A DNA stretch of 64,000 nt, taken from assembly GCA_014898415.1 (NCBI GenBank), contig RCTD01000001.1, forward strand, positions 3,720,001-3,784,000, given 5' to 3'. The translations under genes were made by a program, and so were the position numbers. Below are positions 24,542 through 36,517 of the stretch, piece after piece. This DNA comes from Stromatinia cepivora. Taxonomy: Eukaryota > Ascomycota > Leotiomycetes > Helotiales > Sclerotiniaceae. Each line of letters opens with the position of its first letter. Position 1 is the stretch's first letter. The notes under the pieces are model-generated. The model was not told where the DNA came from. It ran no database searches and was given only the letters and a program-made list of their open reading frames with translations.

Positions 24542-27312
24542 TTGAAGGGTTTGAGATTTATATATTCTTTTGGAAAAAGGAAAACTTTGAGAAGGATTAT
24601 ATATATCTTTTCCTTTCTTTTGGAAATTTATCAAAAGAAAACTATAAATATTAAAAACTATCGAGAATCAAATATTGAATCAGACTCTAACAAATCGAAT
24701 ATTTTTCAACCAAATCATGATAATATAATGAATAACTTTGATCTGTTTATGAAATTGAATCTCCTGTAAGATACTCTTCAAGGATCAAAGGATAGTATTG
24801 TTACTCTAATTGTTGATTCTCTTGAATCTATCGAAAAATTCTTTATTGATAATAACAGAAATCCTATTAAAAAAGAAGAAAAAACAAAGAAAACCAAAAA
24901 AGAAAAAGAAGTAAACCAATAACAGCAAAACCCATCAAAAATTCTATTTATTATTCGAATTAAGGATTATGTATATATATTCTTTATTATACTATATATT
25001 AGGAGTACCATTGCCCCCATTTTCAATGGGATCGATGTATTTGATTTCCTTATAATTTGGGATGCCTTATAAGTTGATTATGGTATATCTGATAAGGAAA
25101 TGCGAATTCGATTTTCTTGGTATTGCGATTATATTATTGCTGTCTAAATCAAATTTATGCCGGAATACAATCCTATTAGATATAATTGAAAAGGAAGATT
25201 GAGATCAGTATTACTCTAATACTTTTGTGATTATAATACTCAGTAAGTAACAAGCATCCAAGACTTTTTTGATCAATTTATTGACAATCAATGTAATAAG
25301 AATGAAAGGGATTATAATACAAACCCAACAATAATAAAGGATTATATTACTAAGTTCACATTTTCGGCTACTCAATTCATTAATAATCATATAATCACCG
25401 AATTCAAAGCTGAAAGGATATTCCTATGTAACCTATATGTTCAAATAGGAAAAAAGATTGCTAGATAGTTTAAAATTGATCTTGATGATTCTGTTTCTAT
25501 GAACTTCAAGAGAATAATGAACGAAGCCTATAAATAGTACTTTTCTGAGGATTCTGTCGCCCGAATTTACAAAAGATCTAAGTTTTATTAGGCTACTATT
25601 TCCCAGGCCATATATGAATATATGAAAACCCTATTTATCTCCGATGCCAATACAAAGCCTTATTTTTAAGGATGGGAGACAAAGGATACTATAGATGAAA
25701 TCATTAATCTTTTGGATAAGTTCAGTATGAATTATTTAAGGGTGAGAATCAAAGATATAAGGGATTCGAAATTATTCTTTTCGTTATTATAATATTAAAT
25801 TACTCATCGAGGAAGCAATATGAAATATAATGATTATTTTATTCAAAATAAACAAAAGAGAATTCTTCTTAATATGAATGGAGCTTATAAGAAGGATTAT
25901 CTTTGTTATTATTGTTTTGGAAGATTTCCTTATAATGATGATTACACTATAAAACAAAATTGCCTTAAAAAGATCAATGATATTAATACTGGATTATATC
26001 ATTATAACAAATATAGAGTCTTTATATTTGATCCCAAAGGATATCTCAATCCTTTTTCAATCTTTAGGCAAAAGGATTCCCCAAAGAGTCATTAGGTTGA
26101 AATACATGCAAAAACTTATAGATTTGGTTAGTAAGAAAAGTGATTAGAGAAATCCAATATTAAAGATAGTTCGTCGAATCTCGGAGTCTTTAGTATTGAA
26201 ATCGTAAAGAGTGTATTTATAAATAATATTAATCATTGAGGAGGGGAAATTATTAATGTCAATACAGTTATCCAATTTAAAGAAGCCTCAAAACTATAAG
26301 ACCGATTATTTAAAAAGTCCAAATCAATAGAATGGAGCAGAGTTGATAAACCTCAAAAATCGTCAAGCATTCCTCGAAAGGTATTGCTCAGAATAATGGA
26401 TCAAACTGAAAGGGAAAGGTTAAAGAAAGAATTCTTCAATAAGGATAAAACCATAGATATTAACGAAAGCGAAGAAGACGAAGCAAAAGAATCTCAGGGA
26501 GGGGAGGGCTTTTTTAAACCCGATAAGAATGGTATAATATAAAAGAATAGAATACCCAATTTTCGTATTAGATCCTTAAGAATAAAAAAGCAAACATTAA
26601 TCATTGCTTATACCATAAAATCCCCGATAGAAATTTTGGAATGGATTTGTAAAGTCGAAATTCCGATAACAATTAGAACTATTCTTATATATATATCAGA
26701 TCTTTTTAAGCAAATTTTCAAGAAAGTATTAATCATAAATATTGAAGAACGAAAAAAGTTTTTCAGAAATTCAGAAATCCCTGCCGAAAAAACTACAACA
26801 ATCTTAATAGTTATTAATTATTTAAACATTTTCTTTAATTATTAATCAAAAGAAATATATAATATATTTATTATCATTATAACCCTTATAGGTAAGAATA
26901 TCAAGATTAACGGTATTATCGATTCGGGATTGATAATCAATATAATGAGCCTGGAAGTTGTAAAAGAATTGGGATTCATAATATGCGAATATAAGGCGAT
27001 AATAATCATTCCTAATGGGAATGTCATTATCTTATATAGATTGATTGAAGATATGGAAATCAATTTTGAAGGAATTAAGAATGTCGTTGATATCTTCGTT
27101 TTGAATAACGCCAAAAACCTATTACTATTGAGGATATTATATTTGTTTGCAAGAAAGATCGATTTTGAATATAAAGAAAATGAATAGATTGTATAGATTA
27201 TTGATGATAATAATGTTAATAGAATCGATTGCTGAATGATTGGATCAAAATGCAAAGCAGATATTATGAAGGCTGGTTTTGAAAAATCGGGAAAAGAATA
27301 GATAGTGTAAAT
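24542..27312 (+). pseudogene. Gypsy A2 gag and protease remnant
   Basis: One phase (2) from about 24542. Gag body with NIFQPNHDNIMNNFDLFMKL, then an acidic/basic linker (KKEEKTKKTKKEKE), then a capsid-like region at 24960-25760 and a zinc-knuckle-like segment at about 25905-25960 (CYYCFGRFPYNDDYTIKQNC, a widened C..C..C spacing). The retropepsin lies at about 26900-26990 (IIDSGLIINIMSLEVVKELG). A TAG at 26093 and several later stops stand where CAG/CAA is expected. The true start is unclear, as no convincing ATG precedes 24542. A phase change follows protease at about 27290-27310. Confidence 0.75.
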
Positions 27313-30300
27313 CCTAGGGATTGTACCGATGATCTCCCAAAAGTCTTAGATGTCATTAAGAATGAAGGGAAATTTGAAGAATTCGTTAAAAACTATTTCC
27401 CAGAACTCTTGATTAGTATTCCAAATTTTAAGACGGTCTTAAATTCTATAGAGCTCAGTATGGATATCATTCGAATTGGTCTTGATTTTGATATCGAAGA
27501 TATATTTAATAATATTGAGGATTCGGAATTAAAGGGATTTCAGAAATATTTTGCTATTAATAGTATTCATTTCGATCTAGAAGAATTTAAAGCAGAAAGC
27601 GATGTTTGGGAGAAATTAATCAATATCAAATCCGAAATTCTTATCTCGGTTAATAGTATATATAAGAAAAAGAAGAACAAAATAAAACCCTCAAACGAAA
27701 TAGAATATATCGATAAAGAAATCCCAAAAGGTGATCCTAATTAGCTAGAATTGAAATATGCAAAACATCCTAAATATCAACCATCAAATCCCTTTTCGAA
27801 GTATTTGATATTACACTTCGATACTAGACCTAAAGGCTTTCAATTAATATAAGAATGTTTAGTATTATTAAATATCGGAGATATACTTTAGAAATGTAAA
27901 AAGGAACTTCTTTTTACACTATTACAAAATCGAAAAGCAATGTTAGTTTTTGATTGAACAGAAACCAGCAATATCAAATCTTTAATTGCTCTATTACAGA
28001 TTATCAAGACAATATTATATAAGGTTTAGCAAACTCCTGATTTCGTATTTTCTAAAGCCCTTTTACTAATAGCTATCGAAATAATAAGAGATTATATCAA
28101 ACAAGGTATATTAAAGAAAGGAAAAGGACTATATCGAAACCCTTGATACCTAATTAAAAAGAACAAGATTGGTAAATACTACATTGTTATCGCAATAATA
28201 AAAGCAAATGCTATAATTCTGCGAGATACAAATATACCTCCAAATTTAAAGGAATTTGCTAAACAAATGATTGAATACTCATTAATATCCTTAATTGACT
28301 TCTTCTCTGAATATAATTAAATATCTCTAAATAAAAAGAATAGAGATATCATTATTATTATGATCCCTTTTGATCTAATGAGATTTATTACTTTATTACA
28401 AAGAACTACTAATTCGATCACTCAATTTGCAAGGATTGTATCAAGGATACTATAGGATATCATACCTAACATTGTTATACTTTACTTAAATAATATTGAA
28501 GTTAAGGGTCCCAGAATTCGATATAGTGAAGTTGAAATTGAATCTGGATTGAGGAAGTTCGTTATCGAACATTTGAAAAACCTGGATGCTATAATGGAAT
28601 ACATTGAATGTGCAGAATGCACTATCAGTATCAAATCCAAATGATATTATAATAGAATCCGAATCATAAACTATTATACCAATTCTGAAGAAAGAAATCC
28701 CGATACTATCAAAATCATCAAGATATTTGAATGGCCATTTTGCTCGAACGATTATAAAGTTAAAATGTTCTTTGGAATATATATCTTTTATCAATTTTGA
28801 ATAAAGAATTTCGTTACTATTATAGAGCTTCTTTATATATTATTAAAGAAAGATATAGAATTCATTTAGACCATTAATTATGATACTGCAATAACCTTAT
28901 TAAAAAACAAATTAACTTCGGTCTCAATTCTTCTTCCATTGATTTACTTATTTGAAACCGGAATCATCGTATTCGCTGTCAATACTAGTTTGGTAGAATA
29001 GAGAACTATTTTAGATCAAATATATAATGATAAGTTTCGTATTATTGTTAAATATAAAAATAGTATATGGAATTATATTAAACGGAACTATAATGCCATT
29101 AAAAAAGAATACAGGGGAGTACTCAAAGCTTTACAAAAATGCAAAAGAGATTTCTATAATATTCATTTCCTTTTAGAAATTAATATAAATATACTTGTAG
29201 TTTAATTAAATAAAGCAGCTATAGATCTACCTGATGCTTTGATTATAAAATGGATTGTTTGGATTAGGCTCTTCGACTTTGATATTAAGCATATTCCTGG
29301 AAACAAAAACACTATTGCAGATACCCTATCACAACAACTACAAACTGCTTCAAACGATATTAACAAGAAATATAAAGAAGATATTGATGATTCGATTATT
29401 GCAAATCTGAACTCATTATGAATAGATCCGATAATAAATATAAATAGCTCCAAAATTTTAAGATCGTCTCAAATTTTGAAAGGTGGAAATAAAAGGATAC
29501 AAATAATCGTTTAATATATTACTACACTACAAAGATTTAAAAATATATCAACAAAGGATTAACAAACTTTCAAAAAGGAAACTTTCAACTTTTATATAAG
29601 GGATTATTGTCTATTCAGAATTCGGAGAAACGGATTACCTCCCATCTTTGTAATAATAAACGATAATTTAATCAAAAAGACAAAAATTATAACTCGAATA
29701 TATAAAGAATTTAATCACAAGGATCTAAAATTATTGTATACTAAAATATATAATTATTATTGATGGAATAGGATATACAAGGATATAAAAAATTGAATGA
29801 TTTCTTACTCCATTTGTCAATTCAGATTATCCAAATAAATAAGTGAATCAATGATTGCTATTTGGGCCTCAAGTATTTAATATAAAGTTGATATAGATGT
29901 TACAAAAATACCTGATGATTATGGATTCAAATGTTTTGTTGTTTTATAAGAAGATCTGAATGGTTGGATGGAAACTAAAGTTTTGCAGAATACTATTTTG
30001 GAAGTGATTGTTAAGTTTTTTTATGAAGTAATTTATTGTTATAATTTCTTTGAAGAAATCATTATAGATAAAGGGCCTGAAAACAAAGGTGTTGTATTTG
30101 TTTATTACGAAAAGTACGGAATCGACAAAATCAAAATATTAGTTTATCATTTATAAACCAATAAAATGATAGAAAAAGATCATCATCTTATTGCAGAAGT
30201 ATTTTCCCGTTTATTACGAAAAAGATGTAGATAATCTAAATAATTGGAAACAATACTATTCATTGATCGTATCTCAATTTACAAATCAATAAACAAAACA

Positions 30301-30786
30301 CCATTTAAATTGATCTATAGGCGGAAAGCTGTATTGCTTTTTGAAATTATATATACAATTTGGAGGATCCTTAATTAGGAAAGTATACGAATCTGGGAAG
30401 ATTTATTAGTTATTAGAGTACAATAATTAAAAATATTAGATGAAGATATTGAAGAAGCAATCCTTTGCAAACAATATTATAGGGAAGATAATAAACTTCG
30501 ATATGATTTCGATCGCAAAACATTGGATAAGAATATTCAAGCTGGAGATATAATTCTATATTACGACCCTTAATCAAAAATCGATATATTTTGCAACACA
30601 AAACTTGCTTTCAAATAATATGAATTTTATAAAGTGATAAAGAAGTTAAAGGGTCTTTCCATATATATTCTTGAAGAAATGAATGATATTTTGTTTGATG
30701 AAATTTATATAAACATTTATCTCAAGAAATATATTTTGTATTCAGATCTTTTTATAAATAACAATTCTAAGGATTTGTATAAATAA
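27241..30786 (+). pseudogene. Gypsy A2 pol remnant (reverse transcriptase, RNase H, integrase)
   Basis: In phase 1. A linker with IIRIGLDFDIEDIF (27409-27744) comes first. Reverse transcriptase follows at about 28040-28500 (IPFDLMRFITLLQRTTNSI, the PFGLxNAP block). RNase H follows, with VLKALQKCKRDFY at about 29110-29160 and LIIKWIVWIRLFDFDIKHIP then NKNTIADTLSQ at about 29240-29330. Integrase core is at 29968-30156 (IIDKGPENKG, the D of DGGPENKG kept) and the C-terminal region (GDIILYYD, about 30545) ends at TAA 30784-30786. The best preserved pol in the window, but still broken by stops. Confidence 0.85.
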
Positions 30787-30841
30787 ATAGATCAAAAGAA
30801 CCAAATTTTTAGATATCTATAATCTTTCAAATAAAAGATAA

Positions 30842-33800
30842 CAAATAATTAAAGATTATTCTTTATTTAATCATAAAACAATATAGAATTAAAAGAAAGA
30901 GAATAAATATAATAAACCAAAGAGAAATTGTTACTATAAGTTTTTGACCGCCAATTAAAAAGTTCAATAAGGAAAACCTTATAATCCTTGGAAGAGGAAA
31001 AATGTTTAAATCCTTTTTGAAAAAACTTATTATATTATCGATTTCGCTTTTAAACAATTTACGAATAATTCCTGAACAATATTTGAATAATTCAATATTT
31101 TCTCTTTAAAATTTGTTCTTTCTAATAACTTGATTTGAAGTTATCAATTCTTTATTTATACTTATTTTATTATTCATATAAGCTTTTATTTAAATTTTGA
31201 TATAATATCTGGAGAAGGATCTAATCAGATTATGACCTTCCGTTTTATTAGTAATAATACCCCTTTTCTTATCCAATACAAGAATCATTTCTTTAGTAGT
31301 AAAATCGAAGCATTCGTATTTATTGAAACTCTTGAAGTTAAAGAAAAATATAATGCTTTTGAACAATGATTTAATTATTCTGTAAATATTATTGATCTCA
31401 TTGGAGATTTTGCAAATGAAATAAGAGATCGGATCGAAGGTTAGAAGTTTTATGAAGTAACTGGTCTTTTCAAAATCAATTATTTTGTTAAGAACAATAA
31501 TACAATTCAATTTGTTAAATAATGCTATAATAGAATTAAAAAAGATCTTAAAAATCTCGAAAGAATTTGGACAATTGTTTAAGGAAAAGCTTTCATTTGT
31601 TTTTAATCGGAAAATATAAGTTTAAATAATACTTCAATAAGAACGGATATAGTTTATTGTATTTCTTGCTTTAATCTTTAAATTCTTATAAAGTTTCTAA
31701 ATGGATATATAATTGAATATTTTATATAAAAGAGAAGCAAGGGAGCCAAAAAGTACAGCTCTGCAGATTTCTATATTATATATAGATTTATTACAAAAGC
31801 TGATATAAAGAATAAGAAAGATTGAATACCTTTTTTTTACGATCTTATGTAGAATCCTATTTTTAGAATCTGTAGATTTACTTTTGATAACCTTAGGTTT
31901 CTGAGAAAATATCGTAAAGGCGAAAACCCCTCTAAAGCTTAATAAGGGGATAAGCCTATTCACGCAATAATTACCACAGAAATTGCTTCAGTACTTTTCA
32001 ATAATGATGATGATGAAGAGGAACCTAATATTGAGAAACAATTGAAAATAGTTGCCATATTAAATACCCCTTATATATACCGACTTCTCCATTCCCAAGC
32101 GATTATACCAATTTCGGAATTTGTAGTTGCGAATATCGACAAATAAGAAAAGAAAGGTTATCATTTTGATTTCTCGAAAAAAGCCCCTTTTCATTTATTT
32201 ATTCTGGACAAATTCGTACTTCGTTATTGTATGATTGATTATAATACTGAGTTTGTTTCAAACGATAACGATTCAGCCTCCGATAATTTTAAAACAGTTT
32301 TAAATTCTTCATAGGAGCTGAAAAATTGTTTTTATAATTTAAACTACTAATTTGAAAAGGAATGATACTTTTTGATGGATAATGGATACATTACCAATCA
32401 AGTAGAATAGAAAGTTATTGTATCGTTGGGAGAGCAAATCATTATGGATGCTTTATATATGTACCATTTGTGTGCCCTAATAAAGTTTTTCGATCTAAAA
32501 TCGAAGTATATTTCGGCCAAGGAATTATAAAACAGATTGACTATTATTACCAGGAATTGAAAGCGCATTAACGAAATAAGGTTGATAGGGGTATTCTATC
32601 TTTGATTCCATTTGCATCAATTTTTGGTTCTGGAATAGTCAAAACAAACCCTCGATTTTAATCGATTCGGTTTAATAAGGAACTTTTATTCCCCTAACTT
32701 TAACGAAACTTTCAAAAATAATTTTCTTCTACTAGAATCATCAAACGGAGAATCCTTTAAAAACCAATTTACCCTATATATCCCTTCGTTTTAGTACATC
32801 TTCGAACAAAGAAATGAATTCGATTTGCGAAATGTTTACGAAGATATTCTCACTACCTACAAATAGTATTTCCACAGAATCTTTAAAGAAGGCCTACTCC
32901 CAAATTGCTACTTTTCGATTATTCAATTTCTTTTAAGATACGATTCTGCTTTATGGTATACTGTTATTTACACTCAAAAAAATAAAGAGTTCTGCTTTAT
33001 ACCAATACTGTTGCCTGTATTACGTTTTCCTGATTGTAATAAGAAGTTTAATCTTTGTTATTTCTTTTCTAACCTTTTCTATTTAACTTTCAAAGGCAAA
33101 TGAAAAGAAGCTTCAAAAAGAATGATTATCATAATCGATTTTTCTAAATTAGGGGAATCGATTAAAAGTTTTTATAAAGAGCATCAAATCCTTATTCCTT
33201 ATAAACTAAATGATAACGACAATTTAATTCAGGAATTTCTAAAGAAATACTCTTTTATTTATCAACTATAATATAATCTTGATTGAGTAATAAGGAGGGA
33301 AGCTTTCCAGAAGGCCAAACGAGAGAATCAGTTTCGTTGGAGGATCCTAGTTAAATTTGAATCTCGAGCAATTGTAATTCGATCAAATACTATTTTGAGA
33401 TATACCGGCTTTCTTAGATCTTATAGATCGATTTTAATACCGATCTTCTATCTAGTTGTAGTTTTGAATAAAAAGAATATAAAGGACAATAACTCTTACA
33501 AAAACCTTTGGAGATTTCTCCAAAATCAAACTATCCTTTTTGAATTAAACGAACTTAATGGAGAAGGCCTTTATATCCCCCGACCCTTTTCTTTTAATAT
33601 CAATTTTGTTCTACAAAATTATCTTTCTATAACCCTTTTAAAATATTTATCTTAAGATTCTAATATTGTAAAAAGAATAGCAAATAAATTATTCGAAACC
33701 AATAATAATGAATTCGAGCTTTGATATAAATGATGGTGTAATCTTGTAATAATAGATCTGATTATCCAATTTGAAATGTTCCAAAACGAGGAAAAGTAAT

Positions 33801-34489
33801 GGGGAGATCGATTATTATTTGTAGATTATAATACACCTTTATAAAAGCAAAAAGCTCTTCGCGATAAGGATTTTGAAGATGATGAATTCCCTAATAAAAA
33901 AAACGCTGGTAATTGGGAGATTATGAATCTAATTGGTAGAGAATCTTCTATTGGGAAACCTCAATCTACATTAAAGAAACTCATTAGAAAAAAAAAAGAA
34001 ATCGCGGGGCGAAAACCGATTCAGAATTAACCTGTAATATCATTCAATCTATTCTTAGTTGAACCTTTTAGGATACAAAGTATTGCTTCAATCCCTAATA
34101 TGGATTATAAATCAAATAAAAAACAGATGAATCGCCCTTCAGCAAAGAAACCTTCTACAAAATCTAGTAATAAAAGAAAGGATTACCTTTTTAATACTGA
34201 ATAAAAATCTATAACGCCAAAAGTCTTTATTCATTATTCAAATCGCATTCAGGAATTATCAAAAAGTCCGATTACAAATACAAAATCCGTTACGAAACAT
34301 TTGAATAAATATTCAAGAAAGGCCGGAAATGGAAAGAACAATAAGGATACTTCTTAAGAATTTAAAACTCCTATCGAATTTGATAAAAAGACAATAAAAG
34401 CAAATTTAGATCAATAAAAACCTAAAATATATTATTTTTTTAAAACAATCTTAAAAATTGCTTATCACTTTAATTCGCTGATACTCTAA
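30842..34489 (+). pseudogene. Third ORF of Gypsy A2, large protein of unknown function
   Basis: After the pol stop, one phase (2) stays readable for up to 1,216 codons to TAA 34487-34489 (or a TGA 28 bp later). Stops are RIP-type only. Composition is clearly protein-like: NNDDDEEEPNIEKQ (about 32000), LGEQIIMDALYMYHLCALIK (about 32430), WRILVKFESRAIVIRSNTIL (about 33340), RYTGFLRSYRSILIP (33398) and a basic tail rich in Ser, Lys and Asn (RPSAKKPSTKSSNKRKD, about 34135). I found no retroviral domain, no obvious signal peptide and no long membrane helix, and I do not recognise the family. The start is uncertain; an in-phase ATG with MTFRFISNNTPF lies at about 31230. Confidence 0.65.
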
Positions 34490-34589
34490 TTAACTTTCTT
34501 TAATCTAATTGTTTTTTGATCTTTTTGGTTTTTACCTTTTATAACTATTTTGAAATCAAATAGAACATATATTCCGGGGAAGAAAAGAG

Positions 34590-34880
34590 TATAAGAAAAT
34601 TGGGATATCAAGACCTAATATATAGCTAGTTCGTAATTATATGGTTACATGATTCTTTGTAATTAGATATAAGAAAGGGCTCTGCTCCCCTCTCCTTGAA
34701 AGAAATCAATCGTTTTCCATTAGTCTTTTTGTACCTTATTTATATATAATCCAAACCATTATCTAAACCTATTAGTTTTACTATTTGAAGCCTTTACAAT
34801 ATAATCTGATCAGTTCCAATTCCCATTTCCCTTTGTAGCGTGCTATCGGGACGCACGTATCTCGACCTACCTCTTTCACA
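34590..34880 (+). repeat. 3' LTR of Gypsy A2 (291 bp)
   Basis: TATAAGAAAATTGGG...CTCTTTCACA; partner of 23665-23955, preceded by the purine tract at 34575-34589. Confidence 0.92.
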
Positions 34881-34884
34881 ATAT

Positions 34885-34964
34885 ATATAATCATATAGTT
34901 CTACCTTTCGATTTATAGCTTTTAATTCTAAAAGATACTCAAGTTATTCGGCCGTTGTATCACA
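34885..34964 (+). repeat. 3' LTR of element D, right part
   Basis: Last 80 bp of the LTR, ending GGCCGTTGTATCACA, followed by the CCTGA duplication of the D insertion. Confidence 0.88.
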
Positions 34965-35000
34965 CCTGAAAGTGCTCTGTAATCATACTATCCCGTGATA
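34965..35000 (+). mobile_element. Copia B3, right end of its LTR
   Basis: CCTGAAAGTGCTCTG...TATCCCGTGATA completes the LTR begun before 13657. The next bases (GATAT) would be a duplication, but no left partner is visible. Confidence 0.8.
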
Positions 35001-35635
35001 GATATATAATAATGTATAATAATGATTATAATTTGTATTAACTTTAAATAATAGAAAGTTTTGATTATATAATTGTTTTAAAGTTTTCTAGGCTTTATAA
35101 TCTATTAGAGATTATATATTCGAAGATGATAAACCTTATAATTGGGAAATAATAATTCAGAGATTGTAATAGAATAAGCAAATATTAAATTATAATAATA
35201 AAAATTGATTAATATAATGATATTGTATATAATATTAGAATATAGATTTTTAATATTCAATATTAAAGATATAATTTTTTTTTTCCGTATTCTTTTATAT
35301 ATTAATGCTTTATTCTTATTTGTCAATTTGAATAAAGATTTATCATTCCAATTATTTTGATTAGTATTATAAAGATTCTTTATTTCGAATGATCTTGATA
35401 TTTGATTAATTTAGATTTCTTTATTTGAATATTTATAAATTCAATGATTTTGTATCTATAATGAATTTGTAGAGTTCGAATTTGTATTTATATATTAATC
35501 GATTAGATTGATTTGGTTAATTAGATCAATTTGATTGATTTAATTGATCAAAATGACTTAATTGATCTTGTTTATCGTATTGATCTTATTATTTAGAATG
35601 AATATAATATATATATATAGATCGATTAGATTTAT
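35001..35635. other. AT-rich sequence, no supported gene
   Basis: Heavily AT-converted. A 73-codon open stretch on the minus strand (35105-35326) with Lys-rich N-terminus (TNKNKALIYKRIRKKK) might be a gag remnant but has no partner in the window. From about 35500 it grades into TTGATTGATT-type repeats. Confidence 0.4.
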
Positions 35636-35714
35636 TTAATTGATTTGATTGATTTGATTGATTTGATTGATTTGATTGATTTGATTGATTTGATTGATTT
35701 GATTGATTAGGTTG
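35636..35714. repeat. 9-bp minisatellite TTGATTGAT
   Basis: About eight tandem copies of a 9-bp unit (plus-strand TGATTGATT). It is broken by solo LTR E at 35715, and related TTGATC-rich sequence continues to about 35990. A looser array of the same type lies near the 3' end of Gypsy J (55970-56285). Confidence 0.75.
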
Positions 35715-35920
35715 TGTCGGAATATGATCACGTGCATGGTAAGGATGGTAAGGATCACGTGCCCACTAGTGCTCGCACTAGTGCCTCGGCATGCACCATT
35801 ATATAGTTCTTCACCTTCTATAGATTCTAGCTCTTTAGGCAAATCAAAACGTATTAACAACCAAAGAGTTCTGTACGTTCGTTGATAAGCTTCACTTCCC
35901 CGTATACAGTTATCCCGACA
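35715..35920. repeat. Solo LTR E (206 bp), hardly mutated
   Basis: TGTCGGAATATG...TTATCCCGACA with terminal inverted TGTCGG/CCGACA and perfect duplication GGTTG (35710-35714, 35921-35925). Contains GGTAAGGAT twice and CACTAGTG twice (a palindrome). It keeps many CA/TG and GC-rich words absent from its surroundings, so it escaped or post-dates RIP. No internal region and no second copy in the window. Confidence 0.88.
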
Positions 35921-35925
35921 GGTTG

Positions 35926-36512
35926 AATTGATCAAATTGATCTAATTGATTGTATTGATCATATTATTCTTATTATTCGGAATGAGTATATTCTATATAT
36001 ATATATAGGTCTTTATATCGTGAAGTGATTAATAAGAGTTATTTATTCTTCAATAACAATAGTATAATATATATATTATTTTAATAAAAAACAATAATAT
36101 AAATATTTTATAAATATTTTCCTTAAAAATGTAAATTTAATTGAATATTTATTATATTATTTATTCTAACAATTTTATTTTTATTTTTATTTCTTTTTGT
36201 TTTTTTCAATTTTAAATTTTATCTTTATAATAATAAGATTATTTTTAAACAATGTTATTTTTTATTTCTAATATCAATATTATATAAATCGTAATTATAT
36301 TTATTATCAATATAATTATATTACTAAATATATAATATTGAATAAAAGATTTTTTTGAATCTTTAATTTCTTTAAAAATATTAAAATTAAAATATTATAG
36401 ATTTTAATAAATTATTAATCTTATAATAATCTTTATTTTAAATTTTAAAATTGATTACAAAACTTCGAAATAGTTTTATAAAAAATATTCTATACAAATA
36501 ATTAAAAAAAAT
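35926..36512. other. Extremely AT-rich spacer
   Basis: After the end of the TTGATC-rich repeat (to about 35990), nearly pure A/T sequence with no readable frame and no match to the elements resolved here. I see nothing functional in it. Confidence 0.5.
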
Positions 36513-36517
36513 ATATA

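Larger units (their letters stand above)
23665..34880 (+). mobile_element. Gypsy-type LTR retrotransposon A2, complete, 11.2 kb with extra ORF
   Basis: Bounded by 291-bp LTRs (23665-23955 and 34590-34880) starting TGTGAG and ending TTTCACA. Flanks are the two halves of the LTR of element D, giving a 4-bp ATAT duplication, the same size as at the solo LTR 11409-11700. Order: gag and protease (24542-27312), reverse transcriptase, RNase H and integrase (27241-30786), then a third long frame (30842-34489), then purine tract CCGGGGAAGAAAAGAG before the 3' LTR. The extra 3.7 kb explains its unusual length for a Gypsy element. Confidence 0.92.
13658..34964 (+). mobile_element. Gag-only LTR element D (TR-GAG-like), split by two insertions
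   Basis: LTRs of 170 bp: 13658-13827, and 23575-23664 plus 34885-34964. TSD is CCTGA (13653-13657, 34965-34969). Net length is about 1.8 kb after removing Copia B1 (15093-23379) and Gypsy A2 (23665-34880). The only coding content is one Gag frame, which ends about 75 bp before the 3' LTR. No protease, polymerase or integrase is present and none is needed to fill a gap. Leader after the 5' LTR is TTATTAAAAGCTCTTC; element G has the same leader. It presumably used enzymes of a related autonomous element, which is inference. Confidence 0.88.

Noticed and set aside
35636..35714. CRISPR-like array
   Set aside because: The units are 9 bp and contiguous without spacers, in a eukaryotic setting; it is a minisatellite.
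35703..35885. 60-codon and 99-codon frames over 35636-35935
   Set aside because: They span a 9-bp minisatellite and solo LTR E on both strands. The repeated Asn-Gln-Ile tract is only the translated repeat.
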